A stretch of 64,000 nt of DNA from Pseudohongiella sp. (lineage in GTDB: Bacteria > Pseudomonadota > Gammaproteobacteria > Pseudomonadales > Pseudohongiellaceae): the NCBI RefSeq assembly GCF_011050365.1, contig NZ_DRFV01000016.1, positions 1 to 64,000 of the forward strand, given 5' to 3'. Of this stretch, positions 8,411-16,460 are shown in pieces. The notes beneath the pieces were generated by a model. The model searched no databases. It had not been told where the DNA came from and worked only from the letters and a program-made list of their open reading frames with translations. The position numbers were made by a program, and so were the translations under genes. Position 1 is the stretch's first letter, and every line of letters begins with the position of its first letter.

Positions 8411-9097
8411 TCATTCCCTGATAACCTCGAAGCGCTCCAGCTCCCGGCGCGGCTCCTCCCATTCGGGTGCCAGTTCCGATGCTTTGAGGTAGTCGAGATA
8501 CGCGTTGCGGAGCTGTTCCAGGTTTTCGTGGGCGATACCCCTGTTGAAATGAGCCCTCGCCAGCTCACGTACCGCTCTGGCCTCACTTGCCTGACGTGAC
8601 TCCGGCGACTCGGCTATTCCTCCGGCGCGCCCCGGCCTGGGCTGAATACCTAGCTCAATGGCACGATCGAAGGCGCTGATGGCCTGCGCCCACTGTTCAC
8701 GCAGGTTAAAGATATTGCCTAGATTGATGTGAGCGAACGTCAGCGTGTCCTTCAGGTGCACAGCCTCGGTGAAATCGGCCAGGGCATCGTCAAAGTTGGC
8801 AGCCGCAAAATGGAGTACACCCCGATTGTTATAACTCTCTGCTCTATTCGCGGCTTCACCACCCTCCTGTATTGCTAGCGTACAGAGCTGCATGGGCGAA
8901 ATCACTACTCGCGATCCGGTGATCAGAATCCCGGACGCTGATTGCGGGTTGCGCGCGGCCATGGAGCACTGCTCAGCATAACCACCATCAATGATGGTGA
9001 GCGGAGAGACAGGCTGCGCGTGTGTTGTAGCGCTGGCCAGCACGGTAGCCATGGCGCTGAAAAGGGTCAATACGCGTATCGGAAACGTTGTTGTCAT
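8411..9097 (-). CDS. Exported TPR-repeat protein
   Basis: The 228-residue protein starts with a signal peptide (MTTTFPIRVLTLF... to ATTHA). Helical TPR units follow over about residues 85-215, with phrases such as SYNNRGVLHFAAANFDDAL and NLGNIFNLREQWAQA. It should act in the periplasm or at the outer membrane as a protein-binding scaffold. ATG 9097 is chosen because GGAGGG lies just upstream; an in-frame start at 9181 would place the signal peptide internally. It lies between the cyclase and the TraF-type gene on the same strand, so the three may be one operon, but spacing of about 80-95 bases leaves that open. Confidence 0.75.
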   Translation of the reverse strand: MTTTFPIRVLTLFSAMATVLASATTHAQPVSPLTIIDGGYAEQCSMAARNPQSASGILITGSRVVISPMQLCTLAIQEGGEAANRAESYNNRGVLHFAAANFDDALADFTEAVHLKDTLTFAHINLGNIFNLREQWAQAISAFDRAIELGIQPRPGRAGGIAESPESRQASEARAVRELARAHFNRGIAHENLEQLRNAYLDYLKASELAPEWEEPRRELERFEVIRE

Positions 9098-9191
9098 GAC
9101 GCCCTCCTGTCTGTGATGTGTCATTAACTTGACCACAATATATCTTGATCGCTTTGTACTGTAATACCCCCTTTTTTGCAACGAAAAGCTC

Positions 9192-10475
9192 TTAGAAAGT
9201 CAGCCCTAAGCGTACACTACCGCCTACGGTATCGTTGGCTCCAGCGATCGCGGCAACATCTATATTGATCATCCCGAATGGGCTAAACCCAAGACCAATG
9301 GATGCGGTATCGTCAATCTGCGACTTCATATCGGTTTTGTAACCAAGGCGAAACTGGGCCCAGCCCCAGACATCAAATTGAACTCCGGCGCGTACAAACT
9401 GAGAGTCTTCGCCGGTTGCGTAGTTGGCCCGTGCATTGGCGTCAATATCCAGGGCGCCCTGCAACCAACCATTGTTATAACCCAAGCCCAATCGCGCCAG
9501 CGGATCAATTGAAACCGTGCGCCCCATCGCCGAAGTGTAGTCGGCGCTAATCAGATCAATCAGGCTAACCGCGCCGCTCCATCGCCCTACAGAATGCACC
9601 AGACCCAGATCAATGTTAGTGCCGTTGTCCTGGGTGCGATAATCATCGGCGCTAAAATCGCTTTCATCAAAATTGTCTACATCTACCAGGTAGTCAATCA
9701 AGTCCACACGCTGGCCCTTTAAAGAGATGCCGATGAGGGTTGAGCCTTCATTGAGTGTGCTCGACAGGTTCAAGCCCACCTGACTCACCGCCGCACCTGA
9801 TGCATAGACAGTGCTTTCAATACCCAGAATCTGAGCGTCAACGCTCTGCCCGCCGGTCACGGCCGCGACCGCTGCGAGAATCCGCGGATTACCGGCCCCC
9901 CCGCCTTTGTCCTGCAGCCGTTGCTGCGCCGCGGCCAGTACTTCAGCATTTGTGATTCCCGGCTGCTGCGCGATAAGGCCAATAGCAGCCACGTCATCAA
10001 AGAACTCAATGTCGGCGCTCGAGACGCCGCTGACAATGCCAACGCTTACATCCGTTGTTGCAAACAGACCCAGAGAAATGGATGGGGTCGGCATAGACAA
10101 GTACAGGCTGGCACCGCCATCGATCGTAGCTTGGGTATCAACCAGAGAGCGAAGGGACTGGGAGATAAACTGAGCGTCTTCAACGTTAAATCTACGCGAC
10201 TCGATCAGGCTCAGGCGATCGGACAAATCGGAGGAAGTATCAACCATGCTGTCCTGATCACTGACCAGGGCGCCCGCATTAAACTGAATGTTGAAGCTTT
10301 GATCGTCTTTGAAGTTGGCCAGCGCGGTCGGACTAAGCGCGATACCGGTGACGAAATCGGAATTTGCACTGCCGGCGCCGGACATGCCGTCCGTCTTACC
10401 ATGAAAATCGCTGGCCTGGGCCGGTGATAAAGTTTGGGAGGCCAGCACGGCCGTTACAAGTAGTCGTTTGATCAT
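9192..10475 (-). CDS. traF: TraF-type outer-membrane beta-barrel protein (plasmid-transfer TraF_2 family)
   Basis: The 427-residue protein has a signal peptide cut after AQA. It then shows alternating beta-rich segments ending in GGSVRLGLTF, a C-terminal Phe typical of outer-membrane barrels. The opening DFHGKTDGMSGAGSANSDFVTGIALSPTALA matches the conserved start of proteins annotated as conjugal-transfer TraF (not the thioredoxin-like F-plasmid TraF). Members are widespread on chromosomes and their role is not settled. No other transfer genes are nearby, so the name reflects the family, not a conjugation function. Confidence 0.72.
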   Translation of the reverse strand: MIKRLLVTAVLASQTLSPAQASDFHGKTDGMSGAGSANSDFVTGIALSPTALANFKDDQSFNIQFNAGALVSDQDSMVDTSSDLSDRLSLIESRRFNVEDAQFISQSLRSLVDTQATIDGGASLYLSMPTPSISLGLFATTDVSVGIVSGVSSADIEFFDDVAAIGLIAQQPGITNAEVLAAAQQRLQDKGGGAGNPRILAAVAAVTGGQSVDAQILGIESTVYASGAAVSQVGLNLSSTLNEGSTLIGISLKGQRVDLIDYLVDVDNFDESDFSADDYRTQDNGTNIDLGLVHSVGRWSGAVSLIDLISADYTSAMGRTVSIDPLARLGLGYNNGWLQGALDIDANARANYATGEDSQFVRAGVQFDVWGWAQFRLGYKTDMKSQIDDTASIGLGFSPFGMINIDVAAIAGANDTVGGSVRLGLTF

Positions 10476-10797
10476 AATAAATCCAGTACGGTCGAACTCG
10501 GGCGATACCCGGTTGTCATTTGATATAGGTAAAATTGTGGGGGGAAACTACAAGGGCTCTTAACTTACCAGCTTTTTTCAGATTAAGAAGGCTCCAGAAA
10601 TAGCCTGTTTTAAACCATGAGTTGACTGATTTCCTACAAATTGCCCATAAGCTGGAAACAGTTTTTAGTATCAATAAGAAAAAAGTTCGAATATCGGCTA
10701 GCTTCACCAAATTTCTGCCTGCATTTTCATATCGGCCGTTTGTCCAGAGGCTTTACAGCGTTTTGCTCAACCTTGTACTTTTTTTAAAAAGCCACCC
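10476..10797. other. Intergenic stretch, no gene seen
   Basis: AT-rich DNA upstream of the minus-strand TraF-type gene; it must carry that gene's promoter. The open frames here lack ribosome sites and known motifs. Confidence 0.4.
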
Positions 10798-11038
10798 GAG
10801 TTCTACCACCATTGCACGAGCACAGCTGAAAAGGGCGCCGAGATCCGAGGCAAGGATATTGGGTTTAAGCGCGCGTGCCATGCGAACCCATGCAACGGAT
10901 GCATAGTCCGTCACTTATACCGGCCAAACGCCGCTGCTGGGATTCTAATGCAATGAAATATAAGGGATTTGAAGCGGGTAAGGGCTAAAAATATGGTGGG
11001 CGCACCTTGACTCGAACCAGGGGCAACCGGATTATGAG
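10798..11038. repeat. Island repeat unit R4 (tRNA 3'-half copy)
   Basis: The unit begins with GAGTTCTACC (10798) and shares with R2 and R5 the flank GGATATTGGGTTT...GCGCG and the hairpin ACGGA (10895) / TCCGT (10907). It ends in a tRNA-derived segment, 10994-11038, matching 41 of 45 bases. Hairpin-to-tRNA spacing is 99 bp. The IS6 remnant seen in R2 and R5 is absent. The unit separates the cyclase/TraF cargo from ompW. Confidence 0.78.
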
Positions 11039-11340
11039 AACATTTAGCGTACAGGAATATCACATGAATCTAAGAGTGTTGTAGAGTGCTTTTGCCTGGA
11101 TCTGTACCGAAAAAATATAAGGTACTTGGCGGCAAACTGCTGTTGCAGGAAACGGGGTGAAACCCGGATTGACGCTAACAATTGAGATCGGGATGTCGTA
11201 ACTCTGGATCACTGTCTGTATGCAGGTCAACCGGGCTTGTCGTTCGTTCACATCCCTTCTACATTTACTGCGTGTGGATTAGAACCCAAGTGCTTAACAA
11301 GTTATCCCCGTTGAACTGCATCTGAGATTCACAAACTCAA
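11039..11340. other. Intergenic stretch, no gene seen
   Basis: Gene-free DNA between repeat R4 and the stop of the OmpW gene. I see no clear terminator hairpin. Confidence 0.4.
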
Positions 11341-12012
11341 TTAAAATCGGTAGCCTATTGACACCGAATAAACCCAAGGATCGATTTCAATGCTCTGTAC
11401 ATACCCTGCGGCGCCATTAAGATTAAAATCCGCGCTCGTATCGATATCTATCCAACGAACAGCCGCGTTAACAAACCACGTATCGTCAATAATATAGTCA
11501 GCGCCGATTTGAGCGGCGAAGCCGAAGGAGTTTTTCAAAGACAAATCCTTGAGCCCAGCGGCGCTATTTTCGGATGTGAATTCATCATTAAAAAACAGGG
11601 TGTAATTTAGGCCAGCGCCCACGTAGGGTTGAAAACTGCTATCTATAGTGTTGAAGTAATAGTTTGCTGTGACCGTTGGCGGCAAGTGACCCACGTCCCC
11701 TAATTGATTCCCGGTGCCAAGCGGGTCGTTTGTACTAAAATCAATCTGGTGTTTAAACGGCGTGGCCGCAAGAACTTCTATATTAATTCTATCGGTAAAG
11801 AAATAAGCAAATGTGAGGCCTAACTGAACATTATTATCAACGCTCACCCCGACACCAAGATCATTTCCCACTACGATATTAGACGAAGATTCATTTGGTA
11901 TTACCGCAGCCAGTCCTGCGCGGAGAAGTACGTCACCTTTTTCATAGGCGGTGGCGTATTGTGATGCAGTCAGTGAAGCAAGAGTCAGCAAAGTAAAACT
12001 GATATTTTTCAT
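11341..12012 (-). CDS. ompW: OmpW-family outer-membrane protein
   Basis: The 223-residue protein has a signal peptide (MKNISFTLLTLASLTASQYATA). The mature part is typical of OmpW: it begins EKGDVLLRAGLAAVIPNESS, continues with the barrel strands VQLGLTFAYFFTDRINIEVLAATPFKH and LPPTVTANYYF, and ends SIGYRF with C-terminal Phe. OmpW proteins are eight-stranded barrels that form a narrow hydrophobic channel for small apolar compounds. It is the only gene between repeat units R4 and R5. Confidence 0.9.
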   Translation of the reverse strand: MKNISFTLLTLASLTASQYATAYEKGDVLLRAGLAAVIPNESSSNIVVGNDLGVGVSVDNNVQLGLTFAYFFTDRINIEVLAATPFKHQIDFSTNDPLGTGNQLGDVGHLPPTVTANYYFNTIDSSFQPYVGAGLNYTLFFNDEFTSENSAAGLKDLSLKNSFGFAAQIGADYIIDDTWFVNAAVRWIDIDTSADFNLNGAAGYVQSIEIDPWVYSVSIGYRF

Positions 12013-12225
12013 AAAAATCTCTCAATGGGTATCATTTAAATCCAGTGAGAGCGTATACAAAGGATCTGCAAAAAACATGAAATTGGCGTTAAAAATAGAT
12101 TAATAATAGATTAAAAAAAAGAGAGGTGGCCCCGCAGCGAAGGGCGTCAGCACAAGTGAGCTTACGCTTTGTCTGAGGCACACTAATGTCCCGGTATCAG
12201 GAGTCAATCATGAGCAGACGACCGA
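12013..12225. other. Upstream region of ompW
   Basis: Short gene-free stretch holding the ompW promoter (minus strand) and unassigned island DNA. It contains A-rich runs but no motif I can name. Confidence 0.4.
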
Positions 12226-12653
12226 GGTGTTCAAAGGGTACTGACCAGTTAACTCCCAATCTGCCAGACTCTTTGGCATGACTGAATCGAAAGCGTACAA
12301 GCGTCAGCGATTCCCGTCTGAAATTATTCGATGGGCCGTCTGGCTCTATCACCGCTTTAGCCTTAGCCATCGAGATATTTAAGATTTACTCTCTCGGCGT
12401 GGTATTGAGGGGGTTCTACCCCGACTATACGAACACAGCTGAAAAGGGCGCCGGGATCCGAGGCAAGGATATTGGGTTTGAACGCGCGCGTCATGCGCAC
12501 CCAGGCAACGGATGCATAGTCCGTCACTCAGACCGGCCAAAAGTCCGCTACTTCGATTCTAATTCAATGAAAAATAAGGAGTTTAATGCGGAGGGGAGGC
12601 AAAAATATGGTGGGCCCACCTGGACTCGAACCAGGGACAAACGGATTATGAGT
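12226..12653. repeat. Island repeat unit R5 with IS6-type remnant and perfect 46-bp tRNA copy
   Basis: Its order matches R2: the shared TTAACTCC...ATCTGCC segment, the IS6 transposase start, a flank from GGGTTCTACC (12411) and the hairpin ACGGA (12508) / TCCGT (12520). It ends in a tRNA-derived segment, 12608-12653, identical over all 46 bases to 19,284-19,329. The identity stops just past the anticodon loop. Hairpin-to-tRNA spacing is exactly 100 bp, as at the tRNA itself. Confidence 0.82.
12278..12410 (+). pseudogene. IS6-family transposase N-terminal remnant
   Basis: From ATG 12278 the reading is MTESKAYKRQRFPSEIIRWAVWLYHRFSLSHRDI, a stop, then DLLSRRGIE. This is the IS6-family transposase N-terminus. 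The stop after about 34 codons and the loss of everything beyond RGIE make it non-functional. The cut lies close to that of the R2 copy, so the two descend from one truncated ancestor inside the repeat unit. Confidence 0.78.
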
Positions 12654-12934
12654 AAGCGTAAACCGGCTGAGTTCGACGCAGTAAGTTAAAGAAAGCTAAC
12701 AAAAAAAACCTATTTGCATCAGCTCCCATGTCCGAAACCGACCAGAATCCGAGATTTTCGGTTTTCATTGAGCCCGACCGAAACGGCTACGTGTAAGAAG
12801 CTGAAGGGGTTATGTCGCACCGAACTCCGAACTTTTTCCGAGGTCTGCCTCTTATCGACTATGTAGAGGGCGGCGGCAGAACAGGGATGTCTCATCGAGC
12901 AAGTGGACTAATTTTTAGGTAAGTTCAGCTACGT
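12654..12934. other. Intergenic stretch, no gene seen
   Basis: Gene-free DNA between repeat R5 and the stop of the LuxR-type regulator. No terminator or reading frame is convincing. Confidence 0.4.
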
Positions 12935-13735
12935 TCATAGATAGCCTTTTTTGATACAAGTCACCACCAGGTCTACCGAGTTCTTAGCGCCGGCTTTGCG
13001 GATCATGTTCTTGCGATGCGTGGCTACTGTCTGGGAGGAGATATTTAATTGTTGCGAAATTTCAGTGGTGGAGTGCCCGTCACCGAGCAATCTTAATACC
13101 TCCATTTCCCGTCGGGAAAATTCATTTCCGGCCAGGCTAAATTGATAGGGTCTGAAATTCTCAAATGCAGGCTTCCCGAACACATCAATATCTGTGTAGG
13201 AAGGTTCGCCATCAAGGCCGATTAGGGAAAGCTTGTAGTTGTTTGTGGAAGTGATATGGGAAATGTCTGCGTGGGCGCCAAAGACTTTGAGCAGGGCGCC
13301 ATCGGGGGTGGTTTTCAGCGTCAATGTCTGCAACAGGAAAAGTCGGTAGCTGCCGTCTCGCGTGCGCAACCGCCAGCAATAACAGATTTTGTATTTGACG
13401 ACTTTCTCTGGCGCGATGCAGTTCTTCAGGAAGAAGGCGACCATGTCCTCGCAGCGAAGAAAAAATTCCATATCTTCTGGATGCAGGCGATCAATGACAT
13501 CCTGAATAGTTGCATTTTTTGCTTCGATGCCAAGCACGTTCAGTATGGATTCACTGACTCGGTCAAAGGTGAGAGAGGGAGAGTCGATCACGTAATAAAA
13601 AAATGGACCTGGACAAAAACAGTGAGCCAGAAGGTTCGATAGATTAGGAAAATCAAGCGAACCTGAATTCCCCCCCCCCAAATAGTTTTTGTGCGACTTC
13701 CAGATGTCTAATACGATCTCCTTGTGATTCGACAA
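12935..13735 (-). CDS. PAS-LuxR transcriptional regulator with in-frame ten-G tract
   Basis: The 266-residue protein has a PAS-like sensory region (about 45-165, with DRLHPEDMEFFLRCEDM and a WRLRTRDGSYRLF strand) and a C-terminal LuxR-type HTH (about 205-266, FSRREMEVLRLLGDGHSTTEISQQL). It should bind DNA in response to a cytoplasmic signal. Codons 19-22 (Leu-Gly-Gly-Gly) contain ten consecutive G residues (plus-strand C run 13670-13679). Slippage by one base would stop translation early, so its expression may be phase-variable. It lies upstream of two large exported-protein genes on the opposite strand, which are plausible targets. Confidence 0.85.
   Translation of the reverse strand: MSNHKEIVLDIWKSHKNYLGGGNSGSLDFPNLSNLLAHCFCPGPFFYYVIDSPSLTFDRVSESILNVLGIEAKNATIQDVIDRLHPEDMEFFLRCEDMVAFFLKNCIAPEKVVKYKICYCWRLRTRDGSYRLFLLQTLTLKTTPDGALLKVFGAHADISHITSTNNYKLSLIGLDGEPSYTDIDVFGKPAFENFRPYQFSLAGNEFSRREMEVLRLLGDGHSTTEISQQLNISSQTVATHRKNMIRKAGAKNSVDLVVTCIKKGYL
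13670..13679 (-). repeat. G10 homopolymer tract inside luxR-type gene
   Basis: Ten consecutive G on the coding strand near codon 20. Tracts of this length are typical of contingency loci switched by slipped-strand mispairing. The current length keeps the gene in frame (ON). Confidence 0.8.
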
Positions 13736-14021
13736 TTTCCGACTCCCATGTTGCAGGTGGCGGCCGTCATTCAGTCGTCCGCTTCACAGTTATACCTTAT
13801 GGTAAATTAGCCCATTCTTCAGAAAATTCAGCCGTAGTAGACAATATGAATTATTCTATATCGGTTCATCCAATAAAAATACCCATTTTTGGGGATACAT
13901 ATCTCGCGGCACATTGCTCTAGCATGGCTCATCTAGTAGAACCTCGCATGTCTGGCTCGCAAATAAAGCAGGCGGCTCACAAGTGAGCACTCTGATAGCT
14001 TCGAAATGAGGACGAACAACA
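13736..14021. promoter_or_regulatory. Divergent intergenic region between regulator and exported-protein gene
   Basis: Both flanking genes start from this 286-bp AT-rich region, so it must carry two promoters and probably operator sites. I cannot pick out a dependable hexamer pair. A GAGG ribosome site precedes the ATG at 14022 by about ten bases. Confidence 0.45.
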
Positions 14022-16061
14022 ATGTTAATACGAGCGGTCGTCGCGATATCCTTCATTTTTCTTACAGCGAGCCCAGGCACGGTCGTGGCGCAGACATACG
14101 ATGGTCAGTGGCGAGTCTCTGAAACTGTCAACGCTACCGCTTGCGGGGAAGGGACTTCCGTCGACACCTATACGGCAACGGTTACACAGTCTGGGTCCTC
14201 GATGTCAGTATCAGCTAGCGGAATAATCCGCAGTGGTACAATTAGTGGTAACAAATTGAGTTACTCAGTGAGTTACCCAGAGGACGGAGGCACACTTACC
14301 GGGTCAGGAACCATCACATTCGATGGCGCGGCTGCCTACGGAAGCAGCAATTGGAGTTGGACTGGCGGCAGCTTGACCTGTGTGGGTACTAGCAGTATTA
14401 GTGCCGCGCTACTTAGCTCGCCGACACCGACACCGCAGCCTATCGGAACTGCCCCTGCGCTCACCTATCTGCTGACAGGCACCAAGATAGACCTTAGTTG
14501 GAGCGCAACATCGGCTGCACAAAGCTATACGCTTTTCTACGCTCCATACCCGGCCATGTCGCCTATTTACTCGCTGGAGCTGGGTCAAGCGCTTTTACTG
14601 TCTGAGCGGTTATCTGTTAGTGACGCTTTCTACATCGCCATACAGGCAAACCTAGAAGGTGGCGGGACGCTGCTTTCGAACATAGAGAGCTTTCATATTA
14701 CCGGTGTGGACGTTGTCGAAATAAGCGATCCCAAGTCCGATATTTCGGCGATTATCTATGGTGAGAATGGCAACAGTTTAGTGACCTTGAATAGCAGCTC
14801 CACGTCAGAAGCTGTACTGAACTTCAAAGACGGAAAACAGGGAGTGATGCTCGGTGATATAAATGGCCGATTGCTTGAACTACGTGTAGAAGGTTTTACT
14901 GCGAAACTAAGTTATGGGCTGGGTACGAAGCAGATAACCATCACCGCCCCGGACGGCTCAACGAGCATGTTGTCCACTTCCTCCTTGAGCCAGGCAGCAT
15001 CCTGTTCCAGGCCCAGTGAGTGTAGTACCGCTGCAGGCATCGTATCGAACCTGGAAAGCGATGAAGTCAGTGTATTTGAACGGCTTGTAGACGACGCAAT
15101 CGATACCTTTCGGAATATATCCACCGTGCCATTTTGCGCGCAACCTGTTGGCGCTCCAGTCTGCAACACGGTAGAAACCTATGCAGAGCGTGCGGATACT
15201 TTAAGGGAGCGCCTGACCAATCGGGTTCAGACAAACATCAGCCGGATTGGTAATGCATTAACCTGTACAGTTTCCACGGACAAGTGCAGTGAGACGGCTG
15301 CAAAGGAAGCGCCGAAGATTCTACGGCAGCTGAACAACAATACGAGCATTACGCCCCCTACAGCAGGATTCAATATCGGCGCAGAGAAGGCCACTCCGAA
15401 AGATGCCTGGAAAGAGTATTTGGGTGACGGCAGCTTTACGATGGTTGAACTGCCATGCTCTGAGGATGTGTTTGCTAGCATGAGGCCGGAGTGTGGGGGG
15501 GATGATGTCAACTCTCCAACGGGGTCCGGTAGCGGTGACGGTTCGGTCGCACCCGAAAGTCCCAACATCGACGCAAGTTTCGACAACGTGATTGCAAGAT
15601 GCGTAGACACTCCTGCTGACATTGGGTGCTTCAATGCAGAGGATTTTCCAATCGGGGTCCATAAGCACTTTAGCAACGTGAATACCAATCGCTATCTCAG
15701 TATTGAAGATCACTATAGTGGATATACGCTCAAGCGCACGAGGTACTATGCAAGCGGGGCAGTAAGCTATACATCGAGCTCCGTTTATATTGAAAATGAA
15801 TACGGAACTCTATACTGGGCTGAAGATGGTGAATCAAAGTCATATTATGAAGATGGCACACTAAAGCTAATTCAGAACTTCAAGCGGGGTGCTTTAGATG
15901 GTATATCAAACCATTACAGAGAGAATGGCGTAATACGCACCAGCAGCACCTATAAAGATGGTAAGTTGGATGGCGCTCTGAATACCTACGATTCGAACGG
16001 AAAGCTAATTAATACCAGTATTTTTTCAAATGGTGTAAAAATTAGTAGTACGAATTTTTAA
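14022..16061 (+). CDS. Large exported protein with C-terminal MORN-like repeats, function unknown
   Basis: The 679-residue protein has a clear signal peptide (MLIRAVVAISFIFLTASPGT to VVAQ). A beta-rich Ser/Thr/Gly domain (about 25-130) leads to a proline linker (PTPTPQP) and a fibronectin-like stretch (about 145-230). A central domain contains cysteines (about 320-540), probably disulphide-bonded. The last 130 residues repeat a YxxGxL..GxxxxYxxNG pattern (YYEDGTLKLIQNFKRGALDG, HYRENGVIRTSSTYKDGKLDG), like MORN-variant antitoxin or effector tails. It is probably periplasmic or surface-exposed. I do not recognise the family. Confidence 0.6.
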   Translation: MLIRAVVAISFIFLTASPGTVVAQTYDGQWRVSETVNATACGEGTSVDTYTATVTQSGSSMSVSASGIIRSGTISGNKLSYSVSYPEDGGTLTGSGTITFDGAAAYGSSNWSWTGGSLTCVGTSSISAALLSSPTPTPQPIGTAPALTYLLTGTKIDLSWSATSAAQSYTLFYAPYPAMSPIYSLELGQALLLSERLSVSDAFYIAIQANLEGGGTLLSNIESFHITGVDVVEISDPKSDISAIIYGENGNSLVTLNSSSTSEAVLNFKDGKQGVMLGDINGRLLELRVEGFTAKLSYGLGTKQITITAPDGSTSMLSTSSLSQAASCSRPSECSTAAGIVSNLESDEVSVFERLVDDAIDTFRNISTVPFCAQPVGAPVCNTVETYAERADTLRERLTNRVQTNISRIGNALTCTVSTDKCSETAAKEAPKILRQLNNNTSITPPTAGFNIGAEKATPKDAWKEYLGDGSFTMVELPCSEDVFASMRPECGGDDVNSPTGSGSGDGSVAPESPNIDASFDNVIARCVDTPADIGCFNAEDFPIGVHKHFSNVNTNRYLSIEDHYSGYTLKRTRYYASGAVSYTSSSVYIENEYGTLYWAEDGESKSYYEDGTLKLIQNFKRGALDGISNHYRENGVIRTSSTYKDGKLDGALNTYDSNGKLINTSIFSNGVKISSTNF

Positions 16062-16460
16062 CGAATTTGGAGAAAATATAAGTATTGGTATTCTTGCAGA
16101 AAATTGCGTAGCTGCGGCGCTCAGGTCGGATGAGACGCAATCCGCGGCATTGGATGCGGCCGCTGGCGAAGCGGACTGATGCATAGTATTGACTGTCTGC
16201 AGCTCGGTAATTATGTGAATATACTGGAGCTTAAGGCCTATATGTTTTTGACTAATATGAATATAAAGATTGTCCAAGACCTTTTTATTCGATTTCTTAC
16301 ACCCGCAGTAATTTGTTTCTATCTACTCGTATTTGGCCCGAAAAGATACATAAGGGGTACTACTGAGACGGTGATATTACCAGTGTGTAATTCGTATTCT
16401 AAAACCAAGTCGAATGTTATAGTGCATGCAATAGCATCCCCAAGTTAATTAGGAACCTTT
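16062..16460. other. Intergenic stretch, no gene supported
   Basis: A roughly 400-bp AT-rich gap between two exported-protein genes. A possible 89-codon frame (16179-16448) has no ribosome site or family resemblance and is not accepted. The phrase GCGGACTGATGCATAGT near 16172 recalls the island hairpin, but no tRNA copy follows. AGGA precedes the next start by eight bases. Confidence 0.4.

Noticed and set aside
10622-10906. 94-codon frame ending in repeat R4, with C-terminus similar to a frame in R2
   Set aside because: The shared peptide end (RVMRTQATDA / RAMRTHATDA) comes from the conserved DNA flank; there is no ribosome site and upstream parts are unrelated.
4745-12653. Partial tRNA copies as functional tRNA genes
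   Set aside because: All lack the 5' half (acceptor 5' strand and D arm) and cannot fold into a cloverleaf.
12399-12689. 96-codon frame spanning repeat R5
   Set aside because: It translates the repeat and the tRNA copy; not a gene.
16140-16190. Possible further island repeat unit
   Set aside because: Only GATGCATAGT-like words match; no tRNA-derived segment follows.
16179-16448. 89-codon frame between the two exported-protein genes
   Set aside because: No ribosome site and no recognisable motif.
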